This document shows, piece after piece, positions 8,502 through 16,619 of a stretch of DNA of 52,279 nucleotides. The stretch comes from Acidithiobacillus ferrivorans (GTDB lineage: Bacteria > Pseudomonadota > Gammaproteobacteria > Acidithiobacillales > Acidithiobacillaceae). The stretch lies in NCBI GenBank assembly GCA_020723125.1, contig DYJM01000005.1, positions 1 through 52,279 of the forward strand, read 5' to 3'. The position numbers and the translations under genes were made by a program. The notes beneath the pieces are model-generated. The model was not told the origin of the DNA. It did not search any database and was given only the letters and a program-made list of their open reading frames with translations. Each line of letters starts with the position of its first letter. Position 1 is the first letter of the stretch.

Positions 8502-8596
8502 AGATGGGCAGTGCCCAAGCTGTATAGTGGGATCATTGATCTCTACCCCAATGCACCAAGGCTAGACGCCACAACCAGTAAGGACGTCTATTTCAT

Positions 8597-8795
8597 CCTG
8601 AAAACGGCAGTTGCCATGGGTGCTTTTTGCTCCGCTGTTCCTCGCCGGTTGTTCTATGGCTCATCCTGCTGTCAGGAGAGAACTCGCCCTGCGGGCTCAA
8701 ACAGCTCTCCTGACGGGCGCAGGATTTCGCCAAGAACAACAACGGCTCAGAACAAAAGTCGCGGCAAAGCACCCATGGCAACTGCCGTTTTCAGG
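8597..8795. mobile_element. MITE-like element, complete copy 2, with 5-bp target duplication
   Basis: This 199-bp non-coding element has perfect 30-bp terminal inverted repeats (8597-8626 and 8766-8795; outer ends CCTGAAAACGGCAG / CTGCCGTTTTCAGG). It is flanked on both sides by TTCAT (8592-8596 and 8796-8800), a 5-bp target duplication. The interior is an extended palindrome with a CTGTCAGGAGAG / CTCTCCTGACGG stem and a GCCC-TGC-GGGC tip. It is an inverted, nearly full-length match to copy 1. No transposase is encoded, so mobility would need an element elsewhere in the genome. Short open frames through it are by-products of the repeat. Confidence 0.9.
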
Positions 8796-8944
8796 TTCAT
8801 GCCTTGCTGCGAATTGCCGAAGAAAGAGATCGCCGTGCCCGGATCTGCGCCCGGATCTTGCCCAAGTGAACTTGGGAAACAGGGGGTATGATAGTTTTTA
8901 TAAGTCATTGTAAAAATTTTGAATAACTCTGTCAGAAAAACTAT

Positions 8945-9175
8945 TTGGCACAGGCGGTGGTCACAGTAAAACCCGGAGTATTGCCACTTGGATATATCCT
9001 CTCTTCTGAAATTGAAGCGAGATTTATTACTCTGTTGCTGGAAAGAGCCCTGCTATGCCACACCATGAGTGAACAATCCAGTCAGTTTTATCTGAAACAG
9101 GGATTTCTGGAATCCGAGCTGGATAGCACCACGCTCCTATATCCCTTGACTCGATTGCTGCGCATGATTGTTTAA
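8945..9175 (+). pseudogene. Possible GNAT acetyltransferase C-terminal remnant
   Basis: The frame encodes about 76 residues whose last 45 (LLLERALLCH...SSQFYLKQGFLES...) follow the C-terminal pattern of small GNAT acetyltransferases of the toxin type: ALLxH, xxFYxxxGFxxSxxDxxTLxxPL. The acetyl-CoA-binding region is missing, and what precedes it is unrelated to the family. I read it as a decayed fragment, not a working gene. It lies between the MITE and a DUF4239 remnant, in a region with no intact gene from 8445 to 9658. Confidence 0.4.
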
Positions 9176-9502
9176 GTGCCGTTTGTCTGCATCCCCTGCA
9201 GGGTTTCGACCAGTAATTGATCCGCCGAGTCGACACGGATGAAGCCGAGGCGTGGATATTCCAGATCACGAATCGCGAAGATGGTGATGGTCAGCGCGGC
9301 GGTGTTCAAAGCGTTCGCCGGCACCGGAAAAGGAAAACGCCAACAATAATCCCAATAGCCCGAATACGGCTCCGTTCAGTGCCCCGGAACCCCCGTCGGC
9401 CCGACTGCTCTTGCCGAGTTGCAAGCCTATAAAAACACATAAAATCAAACCAATAAACAATACCGCCGAGTACCCCCAGGGATTAAAAATTGACGGATTC
9501 AT
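9172..9502 (-). pseudogene. DUF4239 (bestrophin-like) gene with central deletion and frameshift
   Basis: The N-terminal part from ATG 9502 (MNPSIFNPWGYSAVLFIGL, one TM helix, then GLLGLLLAFSFSGAGERFEHRR) matches the opening of DUF4239 membrane proteins. It then shifts frame near 9300. The other frame reads LTITIFAIRDLEYPRLGF, IRVDSADQLLVE and stops at TAA (9172-9174), which matches the conserved C-terminus of the same family. About 150 central residues expected for the family are missing. The gene was therefore reduced by an internal deletion and is broken. Confidence 0.7.
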
Positions 9503-9550
9503 AAAGTCCTTTGGAAACGTATGGAGAGGCCTGATTAACTTGGGAACAGT

Positions 9551-9580
9551 TTGCCCCATGCGGTGCTTTTTCGCTAGAAT
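9551..9580 (+). promoter_or_regulatory. Likely galE promoter
   Basis: TTGCCC (9551-9556), an 18-base spacer and TAGAAT (9575-9580) resemble a sigma-70 promoter. It lies about 79 bases before the galE ATG in the gap after the DUF4239 remnant. This is a pattern match only. Confidence 0.45.
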
Positions 9581-9658
9581 CCAGACAGCAAAAATGAACA
9601 GTTGGTCCGAAAGGTTACTTATTGGATGAACGCATTATCTGACCGAGGCAGGCAATTC

Positions 9659-10624
9659 ATGAAAATTCTGGTAGTGGGTGGTGCGGGTTATATTGGCAGC
9701 CATATGGTAAAACGCCTGCTTCAGGGTGGGGCAGAGGTGGTGACTCTGGATAATCTTTCTGGTGGTTATCGTGATGCAATTTGTGGTGGCGCTTTTGTTT
9801 ATGGAGATATTGCGGATACCCGGTTGCTGAATCGGATTTTCTCAACGCATTCATTTGCTGCAGTCATGCACTTTGCTTCTTATATTCAGGTGGGAGAATC
9901 CGTGCAGGAGCCTGCCAAATATTATCAGAACAATGTCAGTAATACGCTGAATCTTCTGGATGTGATGGTTGCATTTGACGTCAAAAAATTTATTTTTTCA
10001 TCCACAGCAGCGATTTTTGGTGAACCTCAATATACGCCCATTGATGAAAATCACCCCAAAGATCCCATCAATCCCTATGGACGAAGCAAGTGGATGGTGG
10101 AGCAGGCACTGTCTGACTACGATCGCGCTTATGGCCTCAAAGCGGCTTGTTTGCGCTATTTCAATGCGGCAGGGGCGGACCCTGATGGGGAGCTGGGTGA
10201 GCGTCATGATCCGGAAACGCATCTGATTCCGCTGGTACTACAGGCCGCTTCCGGGCGACGAACCCAGATCCGCGTGTTCGGGCGTGATTATGAGACCCCC
10301 GATGGGACCTGCATTCGTGACTATATTCATGTGACTGATCTGGCTGAAGCACATTGGCTGGCACTGGAACATCTTCTCGCCGGGGGCGATAGTTGCGCTT
10401 TTAATCTTGGCAATGGTAACGGTTTTTCGGTTCAGGAAGTCATTGATGTTGCCCGGCAGGTGACGGGCAAGCCCATTGCTTGTGAAGATGAAGCTCGACG
10501 TGCAGGGGACCCCGCCCGCCTGGTAGCGGACTCACGCAAAATCCGTGATCAGTTGGGGTGGCAGCCCCGCTATGCGGATCTGGCCACCATCATCGCCGAT
10601 GCCTGGCGTTGGGAGACCCGCTAA
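9659..10624 (+). CDS. galE: UDP-glucose 4-epimerase
   Basis: The 321-residue extended short-chain dehydrogenase starts with the NAD-binding GGAGYIGSH at residues about 7-15. It carries the catalytic S-(x)-Y-x3-K pattern (FSSTAAIFGEP, then INPYGRSKWMVEQ) and the family C-terminal GNGNGFSVQEVI and RAGDPARLVAD segments. It interconverts UDP-glucose and UDP-galactose for envelope polysaccharides. The ATG at 9659 follows a GAGGCAGG ribosome site; upstream in-frame starts at 9602 and 9626 lack one and add unrelated residues. It is a single gene facing the DsbG-like gene. Confidence 0.93.
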   Translation: MKILVVGGAGYIGSHMVKRLLQGGAEVVTLDNLSGGYRDAICGGAFVYGDIADTRLLNRIFSTHSFAAVMHFASYIQVGESVQEPAKYYQNNVSNTLNLLDVMVAFDVKKFIFSSTAAIFGEPQYTPIDENHPKDPINPYGRSKWMVEQALSDYDRAYGLKAACLRYFNAAGADPDGELGERHDPETHLIPLVLQAASGRRTQIRVFGRDYETPDGTCIRDYIHVTDLAEAHWLALEHLLAGGDSCAFNLGNGNGFSVQEVIDVARQVTGKPIACEDEARRAGDPARLVADSRKIRDQLGWQPRYADLATIIADAWRWETR

Positions 10625-10678
10625 GGGCTCGTTCCGTGCCAAGGCAGTCAGGCGCGAGGCACTCATTGTGCATGGCAC

Positions 10679-11527
10679 TCAGGCAGCAGGGATGCAGCCC
10701 CGGGCACCGACACTACCCTCCAGTTTCTGGATGAACTCCGGCGTGTGGTGCACGTCAATTCCGTGCTTCATCTGCATTTCCAGCCCCTTTGGCGTTTTAA
10801 TGCAGTACAACAGGGTGGGAGTGGCCGTTTCTCCGGTCTGATGCAGCAGTTGGGTATTGGCCTTGACCGCTGCCTCGTCTGCGGCAGGAATATGACTCAG
10901 GGGTATGGTGCTGCCTTCTTCGGTATGCAAGTCAAAGCCTTTTTCGTTATTGGCCCAGGCTTCGGCAGGATTTTTTGCGGCGAGAATGGTTGCCGCCTTG
11001 GCCGGGCTGGAAGGCTTGAGGAAGCCGACAGGAACCACTTTTACCCGGACTTTTCCTTGGGCTACCGGTTGTTGCAGCGCTTCCCAGAGCAGATGACAGA
11101 AAATACAGTTGGGATCCATGAACACGACCATCAGCGGTCCCGAATGTCCTATGGTAAAACCCGGTGCTGCCAGGGCTGCGGGCGCAATTTTTTCGGCAGG
11201 TACTTTGGCGGGTTGCGGCAGGTACTTGTCTGCGTAATGTCCGGTGATGTTTTCCTGCTGGGCATTGACTACCGGACCCAATAACAGATATTTGTCGGAC
11301 AGCATCCATAATATGCCCTGTTGGTGCTGGTCAGTCTCAACGACAATACCCGTCAGGTTGTGGACGGGACCGGGAAAGACTTTGGTGACATGGATTTCAT
11401 TACGGAAATTTTGCTGGACCAGGTGTTCCGCCGATTTCAGATTGGAGGTGGTGAAGCTGGCGCAGCCTGCAAGCAAGAAGCCTCCTGTGAGTAATGCCAG
11501 GTTGCGAAACTGTCTGGTTAACGTCAT
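10679..11527 (-). CDS. DsbC/DsbG-like thiol:disulfide interchange lipoprotein
   Basis: The 282-residue exported protein has a signal peptide ending in lipobox LLAGC (Cys about 22). A cystatin-like N-terminal dimerisation region of the DsbC/G kind follows (residues about 30-100: VTKVFPGPVHNLTGIVVE, ILWMLSDKYLLLGPVV). The thioredoxin-like domain carries VVFMDPNCIFCHLLWEAL, with a CxxC of sequence CIFC, and a cis-Pro-like ETATPTLLY. It probably isomerises or reduces disulfides of envelope proteins. DsbG proteins are usually soluble periplasmic proteins, so the lipid anchor is a variant. It converges with galE, separated by 54 bases. Confidence 0.85.
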   Translation of the reverse strand: MTLTRQFRNLALLTGGFLLAGCASFTTSNLKSAEHLVQQNFRNEIHVTKVFPGPVHNLTGIVVETDQHQQGILWMLSDKYLLLGPVVNAQQENITGHYADKYLPQPAKVPAEKIAPAALAAPGFTIGHSGPLMVVFMDPNCIFCHLLWEALQQPVAQGKVRVKVVPVGFLKPSSPAKAATILAAKNPAEAWANNEKGFDLHTEEGSTIPLSHIPAADEAAVKANTQLLHQTGETATPTLLYCIKTPKGLEMQMKHGIDVHHTPEFIQKLEGSVGARGCIPAA

Positions 11528-11681
11528 TTCTTATCATCCTCAGGCTGGTTTGTTGAACAGAATGTCACCATCCTAGCAAATACCCTTATCTGTCGCATCC
11601 CGATCCGTCAGAACTGATCATTCAGCGCTGCCAGGCCGGAATGGGTTGTTGCAGGGTATGGAATGGTTGCCGGAGACCGGA

Positions 11682-12263
11682 TCAAAATGAAAAAATGGCG
11701 CTTATCCACAGACCAATGCCTCCGGCAGCACTGATCCCCGCTATGGTAAACAACCACTTACGTTTGGTCAGCGCGGTTATGGAAGCCAATGATATGGCAA
11801 TTTGCAGAAAAATCATGGCAATTTCCAGATCATCATGGGGACGGTTGAGATGCGCCGACTCCCGGTTGGCCGCTTCAGATTTTTGCTCCATTTCCGTGGC
11901 GCTTTGCTTAATGCTGACTTTCTGGTGTTCATATTTTGCAATTTTCTCTTTAAAGCCGGCGGCTTTGTTCGGGGCAAGAATAATGGCCAGCTCCATCATG
12001 TGCAGCTTGGTGCTGACGGCCTGATAGTAATTCCACTGGTCAGCAGCCTTGGCCTTTTCCAAAACGGCTTCATTTTTTTGGAGCAGTACCTCATTCATCA
12101 GGTGCGTTCCCTGATAACTGACAATGGCGCCAAAAGCCGCGAGGATGGCGGTAAATATGGCGACCCACTGACTCAGGCTGTGGCGTTCTCCGCCATGCCC
12201 TTCGGCAGCATGATGAACCATTTCTTCGTGGGGGGGGTGGCTATGCAGTCCATGTCCGCTCAT
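11682..12263 (-). CDS. DUF4337 family membrane protein
   Basis: The 193-residue product from ATG 12263 has a His-rich N-terminus (residues 1-25), a TM helix (WVAIFTAILAAFGAIVSYQG), a charged helical middle with coiled-coil character, and two C-terminal TM helices (MIFLQIAISLASITAL; LFTIAGISAAGGIGLW). This layout matches DUF4337, whose function is unknown. A longer frame back to 12380 overlaps the divergent msrAB start and was not chosen. The His-rich start could bind metal; that is a guess. Confidence 0.75.
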   Translation of the reverse strand: MSGHGLHSHPPHEEMVHHAAEGHGGERHSLSQWVAIFTAILAAFGAIVSYQGTHLMNEVLLQKNEAVLEKAKAADQWNYYQAVSTKLHMMELAIILAPNKAAGFKEKIAKYEHQKVSIKQSATEMEQKSEAANRESAHLNRPHDDLEIAMIFLQIAISLASITALTKRKWLFTIAGISAAGGIGLWISAIFSF

Positions 12264-12372
12264 GACGTCTCCAGTTTGGTCAATCGTTGATTTGCGGCTA
12301 TGCTCATGAGATTGCCGGTTTAGGTCAAGTGCTTCGTGGCCTTTCCCGGAAACGCATTCAGGAGGGTTGTTG

Positions 12373-13398
12373 ATGGTCATGCAAATACCAGCTCCCCAGA
12401 GTGAGCAGCCAGACGCCGCTACACCCGGAATGGCCGTGCTTGCAGGTGGTTGCTTCTGGTGTACTGAAGCCGTTTATCTTGCTCTGGAAGGGGTCACCCG
12501 GGTGTTTTCGGGTTATACCGGAGGAGCCCGGGAAACAGCCAATTATCGGGCGGTCTGTAGTGGTACGACCGGTCATGCCGAGGCGGTGCAGATTTACTTT
12601 GATCCGGCGCGTTTGTCATTTGGCCGGCTGCTGCAGGTTTTTTTCGCCGTGGCCCATGACCCCACCCAACGCAATCGCCAGGGGAATGATGTGGGGACGC
12701 AGTATCGTTCGGCTATTTTTGCCGTAAATGCTGCACAACGGCAGATGGCTAACGATTATATTGCAGAACTCAATGCGACAGGATTATTCGGGCAACCCAT
12801 AGTGACTGAAGTATCCCTTCTGGAGAACTTTTATCCTGCGGAGGACTATCATCAGGATTACGCCCGCCGTAATCCTGATCAACCTTATATCTGCGCGGTT
12901 GCTTTGCCCAAGGTGGAAAAATTGCGGCATACTTTTCCACAGTATTTACAGACCAAGGAGTCTTGGGAAATGCCCACTTCATCTGCAGGATATGACTTGA
13001 CCCCCATTGATGCCGATACTCGTGCCGAAATGGCCAAAGATCTGCCCGCAGAGGTGCGCCACGTGTTATTTGAGCATGGTACGGAACCGCCGTTTTGTGG
13101 AGGCCTACTTCATGAAAAGGAGGCCGGTAACTATGTGTGTGCGCTTTGTAGTCTGCCCCTGTTCCGCTCGGCCAACAAATTTGACTCAGGAACCGGCTGG
13201 CCCAGCTTTTGGGAGCCTTTCGCCCCAGATCATATCCGTGAACTGACTGACACCAGCTATGGCCGGGTGCGTACGGAAATCCGCTGCGCCCGCTGCGACA
13301 GCCATCTGGGGCATGTATTTCCCGATGGGCCTGAACCCACGGGCCTGCGTTATTGCCTCAATTCCGCCGCCCTCCGGTTTGAACCCGAGGCAGGATGA
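12373..13398 (+). CDS. msrAB: Fused peptide methionine sulfoxide reductase MsrA-MsrB
   Basis: The 341-residue enzyme repairs both S- and R-methionine sulfoxide. The MsrA half (residues about 18-185) has the GGCFWC catalytic Cys and [13 protein letters not shown] and YHQDY motifs. The MsrB half (about 200-341) has EPPFCGGLL, two zinc CxxC pairs (CALC and CARC), [18 protein letters not shown] and the catalytic RYCLNSAAL. An AGGAGG 8 bases before ATG 12373 fixes the start. No signal peptide is seen, so it is probably cytoplasmic, unlike the exported neisserial PilB. The stop codon TGA (13396-13398) lies within a truncated MITE-like repeat, so the last residues come from the repeat. Confidence 0.93.
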   Translation: MVMQIPAPQSEQPDAATPGMAVLAGGCFWCTEAVYLALEGVTRVFSGYTGGARETANYRAVCSGTTGHAEAVQIYFDPARLSFGRLLQVFFAVAHDPTQRNRQGNDVGTQYRSAIFAVNAAQRQMANDYIAELNATGLFGQPIVTEVSLLENFYPAEDYHQDYARRNPDQPYICAVALPKVEKLRHTFPQYLQTKESWEMPTSSAGYDLTPIDADTRAEMAKDLPAEVRHVLFEHGTEPPFCGGLLHEKEAGNYVCALCSLPLFRSANKFDSGTGWPSFWEPFAPDHIRELTDTSYGRVRTEIRCARCDSHLGHVFPDGPEPTGLRYCLNSAALRFEPEAG

Positions 13399-13462
13399 GC
13401 CCGAGAACAACAGGCAAGGGATATTGGAGCAAAAAGCTTCCTGGCTAAGTGCCGTTTTCAGG
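13391..13462. repeat. Truncated MITE-like element, copy 3 (half-element)
   Basis: The sequence CAGGATGAGCC...GAGAACAACAGGC...GGAGCAAAAAGC...GCCGTTTTCAGG matches the right half of the element at 1-178 and the terminal CCTGAAAACGGC of 8597-8795. The other half is absent. It sits at the junction of two convergent genes and supplies the stop codons of both: TGA of msrAB and TAG of the GGDEF/EAL gene. Confidence 0.75.
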
Positions 13463-16400
13463 ACGAATGAGTGCCTGGTTTTCGGGAAGGTTGTCGTGCG
13501 TGGCCGCAAAGTTGTCGGCCATTTTCTTTCTGAGTCGAGTGATTTCTTCGGGGCTATGTTCGCGAGCAATGCAGGCATGGTAGGCCTGATGGGCCTTTGC
13601 GAGTGCGGAGTCCGCGAGACCGTGGGCATCCAGATATTTTCCCAAACGGCAACGATGAGCATCATCCAGGCAGGGAAGCTGACCAAGAATCGCGGGCGCA
13701 GTCTGATATAAGTTGTCGAATTGCAAATGCGAGGCGTAAGCGCCCAACAGGGTCTTAGGCTGATTATTTTGTGGCTGCGGCGTCCAGGCCTGAAGCCAGG
13801 GCAGCAATGATTCTTCGGGCATGGGCCGCGCAATGGCGTAGCCCTGAACGCAGTCAACACCGAGAACAGCCAGAGCGTCCAGGGTCTCCGGCGTTTCCAC
13901 CCCCTCGACCACATAACGCGAACCCATGGACAAGGCCAATGCGGCAACACTGCCGACAAAAATCAGATCGCCGGGTTGCTCGGGAATCCCCCGGACCAGA
14001 CCTTGGTCCAGTTTGACTTCATCAACGGCAATTTCTTTCAGGCGCAACAGCGAGGCGTAGGCGCTACCCACATCATCCAGAGCAATACGAACCCCCAATG
14101 AGCGAATGGTGGCGATTTTTTCCTGGGCCAGTTGCAGGGATAAAAAATCGCCATTTTCGAGAATTTCCAGGGTCAATTGTTCAGGTGCCAGCGCACTGTC
14201 GGCCAGAATGTCCTGCAATTCAGGCAGAAAATTGACTGCAAAGAGAGCGTCCGGGGGAAGGTTAACCGCGACTTCCAGCGTATACCCGGCAAGATGAAGC
14301 TGTTGTGCTGTTTGGGTGGCAGAACGCAGCATTCTGTTGGTGAGCATTTGCGCTGCCTTGTTGTCCAGATGGGGAATAAACGTGTCGGGAAGAATAATCT
14401 CTGTGCCTTGCCGCAGGCGGGCGAGGGCTTCAATGCCAATGATTCGACCCGTTGCCAGATGCAGAATCGGTTGGTAATAAGCAATCAGGCCCTCATCCTG
14501 CTGAAGCAGTGTTAAATACGGCAGATTGCTTTCTCCAGAAAACACTTCTTCTCCCTGGAAACTGGCCCAAAAACGGTTGCGTTCTGCTTTATTGGCTTTG
14601 GCGACATACAGCGCCTGATCAGCATGACGCAGCAGTATTTCGCTGTCCCCTTCATCAAAGGGAAAAATGGTAATGCCCAGACTTCCGCCGATTTTGACGG
14701 TGATATTGCCGGGAAGAACATAGGGTCTTTCCAGCGCCTCGGATATCCGGAACATCACTTTTTCAACATCTTCCATGTGCTGGATATTTTCCAGAATCAA
14801 AGCAAATTCATCACCTCCGACCCGGGCCACAAAATCTGTCTGCCGAAGTGCCTGCCCAAGTCGGGTAGCGACTTTTTGCAATAAGACATCGCCGGCGGCA
14901 TGACCATACTGGTCGTTGACGGGCTTGAAATCATCCAGGTCAAGCATGCAGATGCCCAACAATTTTTCTTCACGCTGGGCGCGCTGGATGGCCTCGGGGA
15001 TTCTATCCAGAAGGGCCACCCGATTGGGCAAGCGGGTCAGGGCATCATGACGCGCCATCCAGCTCTGGGTGATGCGTTCCTGATCAATGCGTTTTTTGAG
15101 ATCCATTTCATCCAGGCCGTAACCAATCAGTTTGCCTACCCGGGCAAGCGTGCCGAGGATTTCCTGGTCGAAAATGTTCTTTTCGCTACTGGTAACACCA
15201 AGAATGGCCCAGATTTGCCCGTTACGCCGAATCGGGATGGCAGCAACGCTGGCCCAATTTTGTTGTTCCATCAGATTATGTTGGGCACTCAAAGCGGGAT
15301 CACTGCGGTAATCATTGCGGTATTGCAGGTGTTCAGATTGCCAGGTATCGCGCAAGAGGCTGGGACGGTCTGAAAATAGCTGGATGCCCAGACTGCCGAG
15401 AATCCCACTCCCGTCACCCGCACCTGCAAGAGCCTGGAAACGGCCAACCGGATCGGGCTTCATGACGTAAGCAGTTTTGAACAGGGTTCCTTCCACAATG
15501 TGATGGCAGGTTTTGCGGAACATCTCGGTTTCGGAGCGGGCCCGGATCAGAATGTCGCCTTCGGCGAGAAAAGCCCGATAGAGGCTATTCAAGCGATCGA
15601 TGCGTATTTGTTGTTGATGACGAGCAATGGCGATACCCAACATGATGGCAAGGTGTCGTATGAGGTTTTGGCGATCGGGGGCACGAAAAAACCCAGGAAT
15701 CTTGCTGTACAGACCAATTGTGGCATAAGGCTTGCCATTGACCTTGACGGGAATGGTTACATTGGAGCGCCAGCCATATCTTTGGGAGGGTTCCTGCCAG
15801 GGGGCTGTGATCGGATCGCTTAGCCAGTCGTCGACATAAACAATTTCGCCGCTGCGCCAGGCTTTTCCGGCGGGTCCCTGGCCGTAAGGACTATCGTCCA
15901 GACGAATCTCAACACTATCCAGGTATTCCTCCATTGCTTCACCGCTGACCTGATCGCGGAGCAGGTGAATGCCATCTTCAGAATGGCCGATCCATGCACC
16001 ATCCAGGCCGGAAATGGTCATCAACTTGTTGATCATCTGCCGCACGCTTTCTTCCGGAGTTGCATCGCTGATCAGCAGTAGATCAATTTGTTCCAGAATT
16101 TTGCGCTCTTCCTGGGCGACGGATTCCATACCTTGTAATTGCCGGGCCAGATCGGTGGCGAGTTTTTGCAGCAGATATCCGCGTAATTCCGGGGTGTCTT
16201 TAAAAAAGGGATTGAGCAGCTCCAGCAGGCTGTCGCTGTAAAGGGCCATACTGTTGATCAGCCATTCACTTTGAATACCCATTAAAGCGTGAATTTTACC
16301 AATTTCCTGTGATCGCAGCTCAAGATCATTACCATCGTCCGGAAGAAGCAGCGACAGCGAGTGCTTGCATTGTTCCGCTTTCAGTCGGGAGACTCTTTCA

Positions 16401-16561
16401 TTACCCAGACGCTGCAGCACAACCTCTAATTCGGGGTATTCCGCTATTTTTGCATAAAACTGCTCTACCGCCTGGGTAATGGCGGCCGTAAAATCGGCTT
16501 GCCGATTCTGCAGCAGTGAACTGAGTAAGTTACGGGATTTAAGGGAGAATGGATTGGACAT
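13445..16561 (-). CDS. Globin-coupled GAF-GAF-GGDEF-EAL cyclic-di-GMP protein
   Basis: The 1038-residue soluble protein has an N-terminal helical domain (about 1-150) resembling globin-coupled sensors, with candidate haem-proximal His91 in GKIHALMGIQSEW. Two GAF-like domains follow (about 155-315 and 330-485). The GGDEF domain (500-665) keeps intact GGDEF at 582-586 and an inhibitory RxxD (RQTD, 573-576). The EAL domain (about 690-930) keeps EAL at 711-713, NLPP, LEILE, ALDDVGS, KLDQ, EGVET and QGYAIARP. Both synthesis and hydrolysis of c-di-GMP therefore look possible. A linker-like C-terminal 100 residues follow, the last few from a MITE half-copy. It starts after an AGGAAAGC ribosome site downstream of recD. 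A redox or oxygen sensing role is inferred from the globin-like start. Confidence 0.85.
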   Translation of the reverse strand: MSNPFSLKSRNLLSSLLQNRQADFTAAITQAVEQFYAKIAEYPELEVVLQRLGNERVSRLKAEQCKHSLSLLLPDDGNDLELRSQEIGKIHALMGIQSEWLINSMALYSDSLLELLNPFFKDTPELRGYLLQKLATDLARQLQGMESVAQEERKILEQIDLLLISDATPEESVRQMINKLMTISGLDGAWIGHSEDGIHLLRDQVSGEAMEEYLDSVEIRLDDSPYGQGPAGKAWRSGEIVYVDDWLSDPITAPWQEPSQRYGWRSNVTIPVKVNGKPYATIGLYSKIPGFFRAPDRQNLIRHLAIMLGIAIARHQQQIRIDRLNSLYRAFLAEGDILIRARSETEMFRKTCHHIVEGTLFKTAYVMKPDPVGRFQALAGAGDGSGILGSLGIQLFSDRPSLLRDTWQSEHLQYRNDYRSDPALSAQHNLMEQQNWASVAAIPIRRNGQIWAILGVTSSEKNIFDQEILGTLARVGKLIGYGLDEMDLKKRIDQERITQSWMARHDALTRLPNRVALLDRIPEAIQRAQREEKLLGICMLDLDDFKPVNDQYGHAAGDVLLQKVATRLGQALRQTDFVARVGGDEFALILENIQHMEDVEKVMFRISEALERPYVLPGNITVKIGGSLGITIFPFDEGDSEILLRHADQALYVAKANKAERNRFWASFQGEEVFSGESNLPYLTLLQQDEGLIAYYQPILHLATGRIIGIEALARLRQGTEIILPDTFIPHLDNKAAQMLTNRMLRSATQTAQQLHLAGYTLEVAVNLPPDALFAVNFLPELQDILADSALAPEQLTLEILENGDFLSLQLAQEKIATIRSLGVRIALDDVGSAYASLLRLKEIAVDEVKLDQGLVRGIPEQPGDLIFVGSVAALALSMGSRYVVEGVETPETLDALAVLGVDCVQGYAIARPMPEESLLPWLQAWTPQPQNNQPKTLLGAYASHLQFDNLYQTAPAILGQLPCLDDAHRCRLGKYLDAHGLADSALAKAHQAYHACIAREHSPEEITRLRKKMADNFAATHDNLPENQALIRPENGT

Positions 16562-16619
16562 GCTTTCCTGTGGGGTTTTTCTGAAGTGGGTAGTGGATCA
16601 TGAGCAGTCTATGCGGCTT

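Noticed and set aside
8511-8913. Several overlapping frames of 60-126 residues around the MITE
   Set aside because: They run through the palindromic repeat on both strands and show no protein family pattern.
10625-10678. Terminator between galE and the DsbG-like gene
   Set aside because: GTGCC/GGCAC pairing exists, but it is long-range and has no T-tract on either strand.
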